Origin: Novipirellula aureliae
Lineage (GTDB): Bacteria > Planctomycetota > Planctomycetia > Pirellulales > Pirellulaceae
DNA: 64,000 bases
Assembly (NCBI RefSeq): GCF_007860185.1
Contig: NZ_SJPY01000006.1
Span: 426,159 to 490,158, forward strand
Direction of reading: 5' to 3'
Shown here piece by piece: positions 26,707-35,570 of the stretch. The notes below the pieces were generated by a model. It saw only the letters and a program-made list of their open reading frames with translations, did not search any database and had not been told where the DNA came from. Each line of letters opens with the position of its first letter. Position 1 is the first letter of the stretch. The translations under genes were made by a program, and so were the position numbers.

Positions 26707-28704
26707 TCATCCTGCTTTTTTGAATTCGTTGCCGCAGAGACTTTGGTAGAAGCGGTTTTGAGTGACCAATTGTTCGTGGCTTCCGCTAGCAGATATCCTG
26801 CCTGATTCCATCACCACAATCCGGTCGGCCATCGACAAGCTCGTCGGACGATGGGTAATCATCACTCCGGTTCGGTCGACCAAGAATTTCGCCAAGGCTT
26901 GATGAATCAGTTGCTCGCTCTCTAAATCGATCGCACTGGTCGCTTCATCCAAGATCAAGATATCGGGATTTCTTAGAAAGGCACGTGCGAGTGCCAATCG
27001 TTGCATTTGGCCACCCGATAGTCGCATCCCATGGGTGCCGAGCATGGTGTCGTAGCCATCGGGGGTTTTGCGTCGAATGAAGTCATCGGCGAACGCTAGT
27101 TTTGCGGCTCGGACGACATCATGTTTGTCCGCGCCGGGGCTGCCGTAGCGAATGTTGTTCTCGATGGAATCGTCAAACAAGACCGTCCGCTGAGTCACCA
27201 GTGCGATGCGGCGTCGCAGATCGCGCGTCTTCATTTCTTGGATCGGGCAATCGTCTAGCAGCAGTTGTCCTTGTTGCGGATCATCGAATCGGCAGAGCAG
27301 ATTGACGATCGTGCTTTTGCCACTCCCATTGGGTCCGACCACCGCGATCGTTTCGCCGTGACGGATGGTCAAGTCGACGCCACGAAGCACCTTCGGTCCT
27401 GATGGGTATTGATAGACCACGTTATCGAGACGAATCTCGCGATGGGGACGCATGACGGTTTTTCCGACAGCAGGTTCGGCCACTCGGATCGGTTGGTCGA
27501 TGATTTCGTAAACCCGATCGGCCGCAGCGATCCCGCGTTGCAATCCACTCCAAACATCTTGAAGTTTTCGCGCGGGGTCCGATGCGCCAATCAGGAAACC
27601 AAAGAACAGCAATACCTCACTCATTTTCAGCGGCACCGTGCTCATCGTGAGCCCGAAGATCGCCGTTTGTTGATTGACCACCAAGTAGCCGCCTGCAAGG
27701 ATCGCCAATCCGATGATCGTCATTCCCAATAATTCGCTAACACTTCGGGCGGCAGTGTTGTAGAACGCAACCTTCATCGACCTTTTGAAGTAAGCGCGAA
27801 TGCCGCGATCGAACTTTGCTCGCTCGAAACCTTGCGTGTTAAATGCTTTCACGACGCGAATACCAGCGAACGAATCATTCAGTATCCCGTAGATTTGGCT
27901 CATCTCCTCCATCGCTCGGCGACTTGCCCGGCGAATCGCACGACTGATTTTGTGCATCAAAAAAGCAACGAGCGGGGTCACGACGGTGACGAGTAAGAGT
28001 AGCCTCGGGCAAACCATCATCGCTCCTGCTAAGCAAACCACCATCTTGAGCGGTTCGCGTAGCAGTCGTCCGAGCAAGATCGAGAGTCCCGCAGAAACTT
28101 GGGAGGTATCGTTTGTCAATCGCGATGTCAAATTGGCTGAACCATTCTCGCCAAATGCATCTAAGTCGAGACGCAGCGCTTTGCGAAAAAACTGAGCCCG
28201 CAAATTGATCACCGATCGTTCGGCGACGTACTGAACCAGCATCAGGTTGATGAGTAGAGCGACAAGCTTGATCGCCGTTCCGGTGATTAGGATGGCGACG
28301 ATGAGTATCAGGGTTGCGTAGGCATCGGCTGGCGCGTACTGGTCAACGTAGGGCTGAACCCAAACGAGATAGGTGTGTTTTTCCGAGACCACGAGTCGTT
28401 TGGTCTTCGCAGCTTCGATCTGCAACTTCAATTTTCGGGACGCGTCCGCATCGGCAGCCTTGGCTTGGGCGGTCAAATCGACAATTTCGGCGTCGAGAAC
28501 AGCCATTTGCTCGTTCGTCGCAGCGATTTCCTTCTCGACATGTTTGGGAATGCTATCGCCAGCAAACACCACTTCGACGATGGGGTAGAGGGTGCCGATA
28601 TTGGCCCCCCACAGAACGGCGATAACGATCGAGGTGAGTACAATCCCGACAAAGGATCCTCTTCGGCGTGCGGCTAATCGAAGTACGCGGCCAAAATTTT
28701 TCAT
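26707..28704 (-). CDS. ABC exporter, fused permease and ATPase (MsbA-like)
   Basis: This 665-aa half-transporter has an N-terminal six-helix ABC membrane domain and a C-terminal nucleotide-binding domain with Walker A GPNGSGKST at 457-465, Q-loop LVTQRTVLF, signature LSGGQMQRLALAR, Walker B ILILDEATSAID and the H-loop in ITHRPTSL. Between helix 1 and helix 2 there is an unusually long Lys/Ala/Glu-rich segment (about 52-115, EKEIAATNEQMAVL onwards), likely a periplasmic coiled coil. Lipid A or lipid export is the usual MsbA role, but the substrate is not certain. It is a single gene. Confidence 0.92.
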   Translation of the reverse strand: MKNFGRVLRLAARRRGSFVGIVLTSIVIAVLWGANIGTLYPIVEVVFAGDSIPKHVEKEIAATNEQMAVLDAEIVDLTAQAKAADADASRKLKLQIEAAKTKRLVVSEKHTYLVWVQPYVDQYAPADAYATLILIVAILITGTAIKLVALLINLMLVQYVAERSVINLRAQFFRKALRLDLDAFGENGSANLTSRLTNDTSQVSAGLSILLGRLLREPLKMVVCLAGAMMVCPRLLLLVTVVTPLVAFLMHKISRAIRRASRRAMEEMSQIYGILNDSFAGIRVVKAFNTQGFERAKFDRGIRAYFKRSMKVAFYNTAARSVSELLGMTIIGLAILAGGYLVVNQQTAIFGLTMSTVPLKMSEVLLFFGFLIGASDPARKLQDVWSGLQRGIAAADRVYEIIDQPIRVAEPAVGKTVMRPHREIRLDNVVYQYPSGPKVLRGVDLTIRHGETIAVVGPNGSGKSTIVNLLCRFDDPQQGQLLLDDCPIQEMKTRDLRRRIALVTQRTVLFDDSIENNIRYGSPGADKHDVVRAAKLAFADDFIRRKTPDGYDTMLGTHGMRLSGGQMQRLALARAFLRNPDILILDEATSAIDLESEQLIHQALAKFLVDRTGVMITHRPTSLSMADRIVVMESGRISASGSHEQLVTQNRFYQSLCGNEFKKAG

Positions 28705-28868
28705 TGGTTTGTCGTCGTCCGTGACGAGGCGAAGGGAAACGAGCGGTTTGTCAACGTTGAATTTTAAGTGAGTGGATCTTGCGCTGATCCTGGCGCACGA
28801 GAATCTTTAACGACTTTCGCTACCACCAACCGTATAACCACCTTGTAGCGAACTGGCCGGTCCTGCGG

Positions 28869-30053
28869 CTAGACGAATTCGCCGGTCGCATCGACGGTAC
28901 GATTGAGGACGAGATTGTTGCGATGGACCACGTTTTCGTAAGGACATTTACCCAGAATCCCCAAAATCTGATCGCTCGGTTCACCCAAAATCCGTTTCAC
29001 CTCGCTGGCAGGGTAGTTGCATAAACCTCTGGCGATCTCGACCCCTTCGGGATCGACGATGGCCACAACGGCTCCTCGTTTGAACGTACCGTCGACATCG
29101 GTTATTCCGACTGCCAGAAGGCTGCTGCCCCGTTGGCAGACCGCTCGGGCCGCTCCCGCGTCGATGTGCAGCTTTCCATCGACGGTCGCCGAGCCACCGA
29201 TCCAACGTCGTCGGCCCCGAATCGTATGCCGAGTTGGCAAAAACAATGTCCCAATCGGATCACCCGCAAATATTTTGTCTAACACCGCGTCGTCTCGTCC
29301 TGGGCCGATGATCGCGGTATGCCCGTGCGATGTCGCCATCGTGACCGCTTCGAGTTTACTGCCCATCCCCCCCCGGCTGACTTTGCTGTTGTGCTCTTGG
29401 GCCAAAGCGATAATGGATTCGTCCAGTTTTTCGACCACCTCGATCCGTTTGCTGGTCGGTCGCTGCGGGGGGCCGTCGTATAGACCGTCAACGTCTGACA
29501 AAATGATCAGCAATGTATCGGTCATTAAGCCTGCGACGTGGGCGGCCAATCGGTCATTGTCGCCAAATGTCGTCATCAATTCGGCGACGGCGACGGAGTC
29601 ATTTTCGTTGATGACGGCAATCGCACCGAGTTCATGAATTTGCGTCAGGGCATTGCGGACGTGCAGGTATCCCGTTCGCCGCCGCAAATCGTTGGCGGTC
29701 AGTAGCACTTGAGCGGCGAACCGGCCTTTTGCCGCCAAGCCCGCTTCATAGGCTTGGATCAGATTGGTTTGCCCGATTGCGGCAACCGCCTGCAGTTGGG
29801 CGAGCCCACTCGGTCGATGGGGCAACCCCAATTTTCCGACACCTGCCCCTACTGCACCGCTACTGACCATCACAACTTGACGCCCGGAATCGGCGATACG
29901 GCACAATTGGGCGGACAATGCGTCGATTCGCTGACGGTCTAAACTGCCGTCTTCCGCTGTCAAGACGCTTGTTCCCACCTTCACGACGACGGAGTGTATT
30001 TGCTCGAGGACCCGTTTTCGCTGTTGAACTAAGGAAGGATCGACTTCTGGCAT
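28869..30053 (-). CDS. proB: Glutamate 5-kinase with PUA domain
   Basis: This protein of about 394 aa is an amino-acid-kinase-fold enzyme: VVVKVGTSVLT at the start, VMVSSGAVGAG, INENDSVAVAELMTTFGDNDRLAAHVA, and GGMGSKLEAV. A C-terminal PUA domain at about 285-370 begins GTLFLPTRHTIRGRRRWIGG. It phosphorylates glutamate in the first step of proline synthesis. The ATG at 30053 is preferred over the TTG three bases upstream. No proA lies next to it. It is divergently transcribed from purF. Confidence 0.95.
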   Translation of the reverse strand: MPEVDPSLVQQRKRVLEQIHSVVVKVGTSVLTAEDGSLDRQRIDALSAQLCRIADSGRQVVMVSSGAVGAGVGKLGLPHRPSGLAQLQAVAAIGQTNLIQAYEAGLAAKGRFAAQVLLTANDLRRRTGYLHVRNALTQIHELGAIAVINENDSVAVAELMTTFGDNDRLAAHVAGLMTDTLLIILSDVDGLYDGPPQRPTSKRIEVVEKLDESIIALAQEHNSKVSRGGMGSKLEAVTMATSHGHTAIIGPGRDDAVLDKIFAGDPIGTLFLPTRHTIRGRRRWIGGSATVDGKLHIDAGAARAVCQRGSSLLAVGITDVDGTFKRGAVVAIVDPEGVEIARGLCNYPASEVKRILGEPSDQILGILGKCPYENVVHRNNLVLNRTVDATGEFV

Positions 30054-30218
30054 CAAAAAATACTACCCAAAAAAAGAGACTTTTCGTCATAATGAACGTT
30101 AATTCGGTGAGGATCACCAAATCAAATTGTGGGGGGGAATCGACGATCTTGGAAGGGCTGCTTACATTTCATGTAGATTTCAATTTCCTTTCGCATTCAA
30201 AACTACGAACTTTTCAAT

Positions 30219-31832
30219 ATGAGTGAACTGCATCACGAGTGCGGTGTTGCTGCGATTTACCATCTTTCCGGACGTGGGCGAAGCCCGATCTGTACCTCCG
30301 ATGGACCGCGGCATATTTCCCGTTTGTTGCCTCGGATGCTGTTGGACATCCAAAATCGCGGCCAATTGGCCGCAGGGATGACAACCTTCGACCCCGATCG
30401 GCCATCGTTACTGAGAACCTTGAAAGACGTCGGCAGCGTGACCGAGGTGTTCCGCTTGAACCACCGAGCCAAATGTGAATCGCTGATGCGACAATTGGCG
30501 GGTCGAGCCGCGATCGGTCACGTCCGATACGCGACGTGTGGTCAAGATGACCGCAGCTACGCCCAGCCGTTCGAGCGAAAACATATCCACAAACGAAAAT
30601 GGTTTGCCTTTGGGTTCAACGGCCAACTTGCCAATTACGGTTTGTTGAAAGAGCGGCTTTTGGCCGATGGCGATCACCATTTAACGCTCGATACTGACAC
30701 CGAAATTATGTTGCACGAGTTCGGTCGATTGCTTAGTCAGGCTCCCGGGCGTATCGATTGGATCGACGTGCTGCGGCGAACGACGGCAGAATTTGACGGC
30801 GCGTACAGCATCGCACTATTGACGGCCGAAGGGGAAATGATCGTGGCTCGCGATCCACTTGGAATCAAACCGATGTGCTATGTCAACGACGGGCCGCTGT
30901 TCGCGGCGGCGAGCGAAAGTGTGGCGCTCTTGAATTTGGGGTTTTCGGATACCGATATCAAGTCGCTGCCACCTGGACATGCTATCATCATCGATCCGAA
31001 AACGGGCTTTCGGATGGAACGGTTTGCGGAAGCCAAGTCGCCCGCCCACTGCTTTTTTGAATGGATCTATTTCGCCAATGTCGCTAGTACGCTGGACGAC
31101 AAGAGCGTGTACCTCAGTCGCACGCATCTTGGTGAAGAATTGGCACGAGCCGAACGAGAACTCGACCGAGTCCCGCTCGACGATGAAGACACGATCGTTG
31201 TCCCGGTCCCCGACACGAGCAAAGCGGCTGCCGACGCCATGGCGTACAAGTTGTCGATTCCCTGCCGTGAAGGACTCATCCGTAATCGCTACGCTGGTCG
31301 TACGTTTATCGAAGCTGGCCGGGCACGAAAAGCGAAGGCCGCAACCAAGTACACGCCGCTTCGCGAAGTGCTCGAAGGCAAGCGAGTTATCTTGGTCGAA
31401 GATTCGATCGTTCGTAGCACGACCATGAATGTGCTTCTCGACCGAATTCGTGAAGTTGGCGGTGCCAAAGAAATTCACGTTCGCGTCGCTTGTCCGCCGA
31501 TCGTCGCTCCGTGCTTTTACGGGATCGACATGAGTACGATCGATCAACTGATTGCTCCAAAGTACTTTGGAATCAACGGCGAGTTGACCGATGAAGACCA
31601 ACAAAAATTAGCCGATGATCTGGGGGCCGATACGCTCCGGTACCTGCCCGTGAGTGCGATTGCCCGTGCGATCGGATTACCCGAAACAAGTCTTTGCCGC
31701 GCCTGTGTGACGGGCGAATACCCCACGTCGTGTGGTCAACACTTGTACCAAATCGCATTGGACAATCGAGGCAACCAATTGGACTCGAAACGAACCTACG
31801 AGCAATTAGCGGCTGCGATGCAGCAAAGCTAG
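30219..31832 (+). CDS. purF: Amidophosphoribosyltransferase
   Basis: This 537-aa protein has a short propeptide MSELHHE before Cys8, the N-terminal nucleophile (ECGVAAIYH), followed by the class-II glutaminase domain ([22 protein letters not shown]). The phosphoribosyltransferase domain has the PRPP loop [13 protein letters not shown]. Four Cys positions match iron-sulfur ligands of the Bacillus-type enzyme: [17 protein letters not shown] and the CRAC pair near ACVTGEYPT. It catalyses the committed step of purine synthesis. The leader of about 160 bp to the divergent proB probably carries both promoters. Confidence 0.93.
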   Translation: MSELHHECGVAAIYHLSGRGRSPICTSDGPRHISRLLPRMLLDIQNRGQLAAGMTTFDPDRPSLLRTLKDVGSVTEVFRLNHRAKCESLMRQLAGRAAIGHVRYATCGQDDRSYAQPFERKHIHKRKWFAFGFNGQLANYGLLKERLLADGDHHLTLDTDTEIMLHEFGRLLSQAPGRIDWIDVLRRTTAEFDGAYSIALLTAEGEMIVARDPLGIKPMCYVNDGPLFAAASESVALLNLGFSDTDIKSLPPGHAIIIDPKTGFRMERFAEAKSPAHCFFEWIYFANVASTLDDKSVYLSRTHLGEELARAERELDRVPLDDEDTIVVPVPDTSKAAADAMAYKLSIPCREGLIRNRYAGRTFIEAGRARKAKAATKYTPLREVLEGKRVILVEDSIVRSTTMNVLLDRIREVGGAKEIHVRVACPPIVAPCFYGIDMSTIDQLIAPKYFGINGELTDEDQQKLADDLGADTLRYLPVSAIARAIGLPETSLCRACVTGEYPTSCGQHLYQIALDNRGNQLDSKRTYEQLAAAMQQS

Positions 31833-31991
31833 ACGCTGGGTGGCTGGAATCTGGACTTGAGGCGATTTACGTGATGAATCGATGCGAAATGCGACTAACG
31901 CCTGGACTCCAGCTCGACTTTTGCGGTTTCGCCTGCAACCCTAAAGTTGCTAAAGTAACAGATACCGCTCAACAAAGGGAGTTTTGCAAGC

Positions 31992-33020
31992 ATGGCACGA
32001 GAAGCTGTTTATCAACAAACCGAACCGGAGTCCGAGACCGAAGCAAAATTGCCGAAGGAACAAGATGGTTCGCTACGTCCACGCCGCATGGCCGAGATGG
32101 TCGGCCAGCGAGACGTGATTGAGCGGTTGCAGATCGCCATCGATGCGGCCCAAGGTCGAGGTGAGCCGCTCGGGCATATCCTCTTCGACGGCCCCCCCGG
32201 GTTGGGAAAAACGACATTCGCGACCGTCATCCCTGCGGAAATGGGGACCACCGTCGAGATGGCGAATGGTGCTGGCTTGAAAGCCCCCAAAGATCTGCTC
32301 CCCTATTTAACCAATCTGTCCGAAAATGCGGTCTTGTTTATCGACGAAATCCATCGAATTCCCAAAGCGGTTGAAGAGTATTTGTATACGGCGATGGAAG
32401 ATTTCCGGATCGACATTATTCTGGGCGAAGGCGTCAGCGCGAGGACGCTCAATTACGAGTTGAGACCGTTCACATTGATCGGGGCAACCACGCGAGCGGG
32501 GATGTTGAGCGCACCGCTACGCGATCGCTTTCAAATTCGTGAGCATCTCGGTTGGTACGATCACGTCGAATTGTGCGAGATCGTCCGCCGCAATAGCGTC
32601 AAACTGAAAGTCCCCATCGATGATCCGTCGGCACAAGTGATCGCTGCTCGCAGTCGAAGCACTCCCCGGTTGGCGAACAACCGCTTGTTATGGCTGCGAG
32701 ACTATTCGCAAAGCAAAGCAAGCGGGAAGGTCAACGCGAAAATCACGACGGCAGCTCTGAACATGATCGGTATCGACGAACGAGGACTCGATAAACAAGA
32801 TCGTGGTTACCTCGATACTCTGATGCGAGTTTTCGTCGGAGGGCCGGCAGGATTGGAAGCGATCGCTCACACGATGAACGTCAGCAGTGATACGCTCGAG
32901 GATGAGGTCGAGCCGTTCCTATTGCGGAGCGAACTGATCGTGCGAACGCGGCGTGGGCGGATGGCGACGGCCAAAGCCTATGAGCATATGAAAATGGCGC
33001 CCCCCGAGCCCGCCTCTTGA
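31992..33020 (+). CDS. ruvB: Holliday junction branch-migration helicase RuvB
   Basis: This 342-aa AAA+ ATPase has Walker A GPPGLGKT at 67-74, Walker B LFIDEIH with D118 and E119, sensor 1 LIGATTRAG, the arginine finger in APLRDRF, and a C-terminal winged helix (FLLRSELIVRTRRGRMAT). GGGAG precedes the ATG. It drives branch migration together with RuvA and RuvC, which are not in the window. The spacing to purF (159 bp) suggests a separate promoter. Confidence 0.96.
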   Translation: MAREAVYQQTEPESETEAKLPKEQDGSLRPRRMAEMVGQRDVIERLQIAIDAAQGRGEPLGHILFDGPPGLGKTTFATVIPAEMGTTVEMANGAGLKAPKDLLPYLTNLSENAVLFIDEIHRIPKAVEEYLYTAMEDFRIDIILGEGVSARTLNYELRPFTLIGATTRAGMLSAPLRDRFQIREHLGWYDHVELCEIVRRNSVKLKVPIDDPSAQVIAARSRSTPRLANNRLLWLRDYSQSKASGKVNAKITTAALNMIGIDERGLDKQDRGYLDTLMRVFVGGPAGLEAIAHTMNVSSDTLEDEVEPFLLRSELIVRTRRGRMATAKAYEHMKMAPPEPAS

Positions 33021-33062
33021 CGGGCCCACCTCTTGACGGGTCCACCTCTTGACGGGCCCGTT
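33018..33062. repeat. Short tandem repeat CCTCTTGACGGGCCCA
   Basis: Three units of 16-17 bp (CTCTTGACGGGCCCA with small changes) abut the ruvB stop codon. The first unit supplies the stop TGA. The remaining gap to 33658 holds the palindromes listed below and no gene. Confidence 0.75.
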
Positions 33063-33197
33063 ACAGGCTCCCCTCGCCGACGACAGGAGGCTGCTGGAAT
33101 CGTGGCGACGAATCCCAAGCCGGAAGCCGAAAGGTCCCCTGCAGCGGCGTAGGCTGCCCGTCCTCGTAAAGACCATCGTTGCTATCCCGGATGATTC

Positions 33198-33355
33198 ATT
33201 AGCCGTTTTGGCGATAGCGGCCTGCTGATTTAATCGTTTAACGCTTAGCCGAAGGCGTCAGCTTTTCCATAATCGGTCGCCTATGGCTTGGCGTTAAACA
33301 ATCAGTCGAGTCAAACCGATTAAATCGACAGCCCGCTAACGCCAAAACGGCTAAT
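33198..33355. repeat. 158-bp near-perfect long palindrome
   Basis: The left arm ATTAGCCGTTTTGGCGATAG through TTTAACGC is answered by a right arm GCGTTAAACAAT through CGCCAAAACGGCTAAT in reverse complement, with a further inner pairing of CCGAAGGCG against CGCCTATGG. The whole unit can fold into one long cruciform or hairpin. It resembles the GCCGTTTTGGCG repeat type often scattered in Pirellulaceae. Confidence 0.75.
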
Positions 33356-33437
33356 ACGCAGACTGTTTTTCGAGCAATGAATGTAAACGCTTTAAGGCGT
33401 AGACGTTAGCAAAACAATTTGCAAGCCCATGAATAAT

Positions 33438-33512
33438 CCGGGCTAGCCCGGAGGATCGTTGCTATCCCGGAGGGCGTCGCATCCCATCCGGTGTGTCCTC
33501 CTCTGGGATAGC
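33438..33512. repeat. Hairpin pair CCGGGCTAGCCCGG and GCTATCCC/GGGATAGC
   Basis: CCGGGCTAGCCCGG at 33438-33451 is a perfect palindrome. GCTATCCCGGAGG at 33461 pairs with CCTCTGGGATAGC ending at 33512. The GTTGCTATCCCGGA block also occurs at 33179. No coding content is supported here. Confidence 0.6.
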
Positions 33513-33658
33513 CGTTTTCTGGCCCTCGATTCGGGTGGCCCTCGATTCGGGTGGCCTGCACCAACGGAAAGAATCTGTTGGCCTCCCGCCATTTTGGCGG
33601 GAAAAAAAGGCTGCGCACGCCAAGCACCCACCACCTTACCTTACGACAGCCGCTAACC

Positions 33659-34060
33659 TTAGCCTGCTTCGCCGCATTGGGCCTCGTACGCTTCGGCATT
33701 CATCAGCGAAGACAGATTGGAATCGTCGCTCAATTTGACCTTCAGGATCCATCCGAAATCGTAGGGGTCCTCATTGAGCTTCTCCAAGGAATCGGGCAAA
33801 TCGCTATGCACCTCGATCACTTCGCCGGTGACGGGGCTATACAGAGGGCTAACGGCCTTCACCGATTCGACTTCACCGAATTCCTCACCCGCCGTCACTT
33901 CTTTGCCGACTTCGGGCAAGTCCATGTACACCAAATCATTGAGCTGTGTGATGGCGAATGCAGATAGACCGACCGTGGCAATCTTATCGCCATCTTGCTC
34001 GCTAACGTCTGCCCATTCGTGAGATTCGGCGTACAACAATTTGGATGGATCGCGTGTCAT
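33659..34060 (-). CDS. gcvH: Glycine cleavage system H protein
   Basis: This 133-aa lipoyl carrier protein has the lipoylated Lys at K68 in FGEVESVKAVSPLYSP. The HEWADV start and the C-terminal DPYDFGWILKVKLSD are typical. It shuttles the aminomethyl intermediate between the P, T and L proteins. It lies 80 bp downstream of gcvT in the same direction. gcvP and lpd are not in the window. Confidence 0.96.
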   Translation of the reverse strand: MTRDPSKLLYAESHEWADVSEQDGDKIATVGLSAFAITQLNDLVYMDLPEVGKEVTAGEEFGEVESVKAVSPLYSPVTGEVIEVHSDLPDSLEKLNEDPYDFGWILKVKLSDDSNLSSLMNAEAYEAQCGEAG

Positions 34061-34140
34061 GGTCTAATAACCTTTTGGAAACGTTCATGAAGTTGGGTGG
34101 GAAGAAAAATGTCGCGCTGTTTAGTCGGGGAAGCGACGAA

Positions 34141-35277
34141 CTAATTGCTTGTGCGTTTGTAAAACGGCAAATCAACTCGAGTAGCATTGACCACTTTACC
34201 GCGGATGTCAATCTGGTAATTGGTATCGTTCGCGTGGTCCGTTTGAACATAACCCATGGCGATTGGATGGGCGAGCGTCGGCGACGGTCCGCCGCTGGTG
34301 ATGACGCCAATCGGGTTGCCGGATGTGTCTAGGATACCACATCCATCACGTGCTGGACGTTTCCCTTCGGGGACCAAGCCGACACGGATTTTCTTTGGTC
34401 CGTCCGCATTGACTTGACGAAGGGCTTCAACGCCGATAAATGAGCGATCTTTCAACCGACACGCAAAACTCAAGCCCGCTGAAATCGGGTCGATCGTTTC
34501 GTCGAGTTCATGACCGTAAAGCGGCATCGCGGCTTCCATCCGTAGTGTGTCGCGAGCCCCCAGGCCGGCTGCGATGAACTTTTGATCTCGTCCGGCCAAC
34601 AAGACGTTCTCCCAGACTCGCACCGCATCCTCGGCACGAACGATTAGCTCGATACCGTCCTCGCCCGTGTACCCCGTCCGGCTGACGATGATGGGTTTGC
34701 CGAACTGTTCGCCGATCCTCGCCTGATAGTATTTGAGTGAATCGATATCGAACGAAAAAAGCTTCTTACACGCTTCGATCGCCTGGGGACCTTGGACCGC
34801 AATCATCGCTGTCAACTCCGTCCGATCGGACATCGTGACGGTTGGGTAATCGGCAACGTGAGGTGTGATCCAATCTTTTATCTTCTGGTGATTCGAAGCG
34901 TTCACGACCATCAAGTGGTAACGCTGGCCCGACGGTGTTTCGAGATGAGAAACGAGCACATCGTCCAAAATGCCTCCGTCGTCTTTGCAAATCAATCCGT
35001 AGCGAACCCGTCCAACCGGCATGTCGGAAATCTTTCGGGTCAACAGTCGGTCGAGCAGTTGTTCGCTGCCCGCACCGTCAAAGCGGAGCCGGGCCATGTG
35101 CGAAACATCAAACAACGCCGCCGATGTCCGGCAAGCTTGATGTTCGGCCACGATCGAGGAATACTGAATCGGCATCTCATAACCGGCGAACGGCACCATG
35201 GTCGCGCCCGCGTTTCGATGCCACGCATCAAGCGGCGTTTTTAAAGCAATGGTATTGGTATTAAGTTCGCTCATCAT
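34141..35277 (-). CDS. gcvT: Glycine cleavage system T protein (aminomethyltransferase)
   Basis: This 378-aa protein has the folate-binding GcvT fold: HRNAGATMVPFAGYEMPIQY, FDVSHMARL, SRTGYTGEDGIEL, and the GLGARDTLRMEAAMPLYGHE segment that holds the folate site. It transfers the one-carbon unit from the H protein to tetrahydrofolate. Two adjacent ATG codons (35277 and 35274) can start it, with AGG upstream. gcvT-gcvH form a pair. No glycine riboswitch is evident in the 290-bp leader. Confidence 0.96.
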   Translation of the reverse strand: MMSELNTNTIALKTPLDAWHRNAGATMVPFAGYEMPIQYSSIVAEHQACRTSAALFDVSHMARLRFDGAGSEQLLDRLLTRKISDMPVGRVRYGLICKDDGGILDDVLVSHLETPSGQRYHLMVVNASNHQKIKDWITPHVADYPTVTMSDRTELTAMIAVQGPQAIEACKKLFSFDIDSLKYYQARIGEQFGKPIIVSRTGYTGEDGIELIVRAEDAVRVWENVLLAGRDQKFIAAGLGARDTLRMEAAMPLYGHELDETIDPISAGLSFACRLKDRSFIGVEALRQVNADGPKKIRVGLVPEGKRPARDGCGILDTSGNPIGVITSGGPSPTLAHPIAMGYVQTDHANDTNYQIDIRGKVVNATRVDLPFYKRTSN

Positions 35278-35430
35278 GATTGCCTATTAAAGGTTGAATG
35301 GAGTTCATTCCGTTATCTGCTTTGCCGTTACTTCTAATCAACGGAATAAATTTCGTTCAGCGTCCTTCCGTCGAGCTTGTTTCGGCGGAGGAAACAAGTG
35401 GCGGCTACAAACCGCACGGCCGAAAGAAAT

Positions 35431-35479
35431 TCGCCCCACCCCCACGAATCGCCGGAGGCGATTCGTGGGGGTGGGGCGA
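35431..35479 (-). terminator. Very strong 23-bp stem hairpin, probable terminator of the TPR/alpha-CTD gene
   Basis: TCGCCCCACCCCCACGAAT and its continuation form a perfect 23-bp stem with the following GGCGATTCGTGGGGGTGGGG, around a GGA loop. Read on the minus strand it lies 92 bp beyond the upstream gene and is followed by the weak T-rich ATTTCTTT. A smaller hairpin (CTTGTTTC and GAAACAAG) sits at 35378-35400. It could also protect the RNA end. Confidence 0.55.
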
Positions 35480-35570
35480 GCGTGGGATTTTGCGTTCATG
35501 GTAGCTGTCCGTTGCGGCTCCGAACCGGGGCGAGCCCGGCGGAAGCAAAACCCATTGGCCTCACACGCGA

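Noticed and set aside
33406-33699. Open frames between ruvB and gcvH
   Set aside because: They cover the palindromes and the short tandem repeats and have no plausible start or domain.
34141-35570. Glycine riboswitch upstream of gcvT
   Set aside because: I could not find the paired glycine-aptamer core in 35278-35570. Only unrelated hairpins are present.
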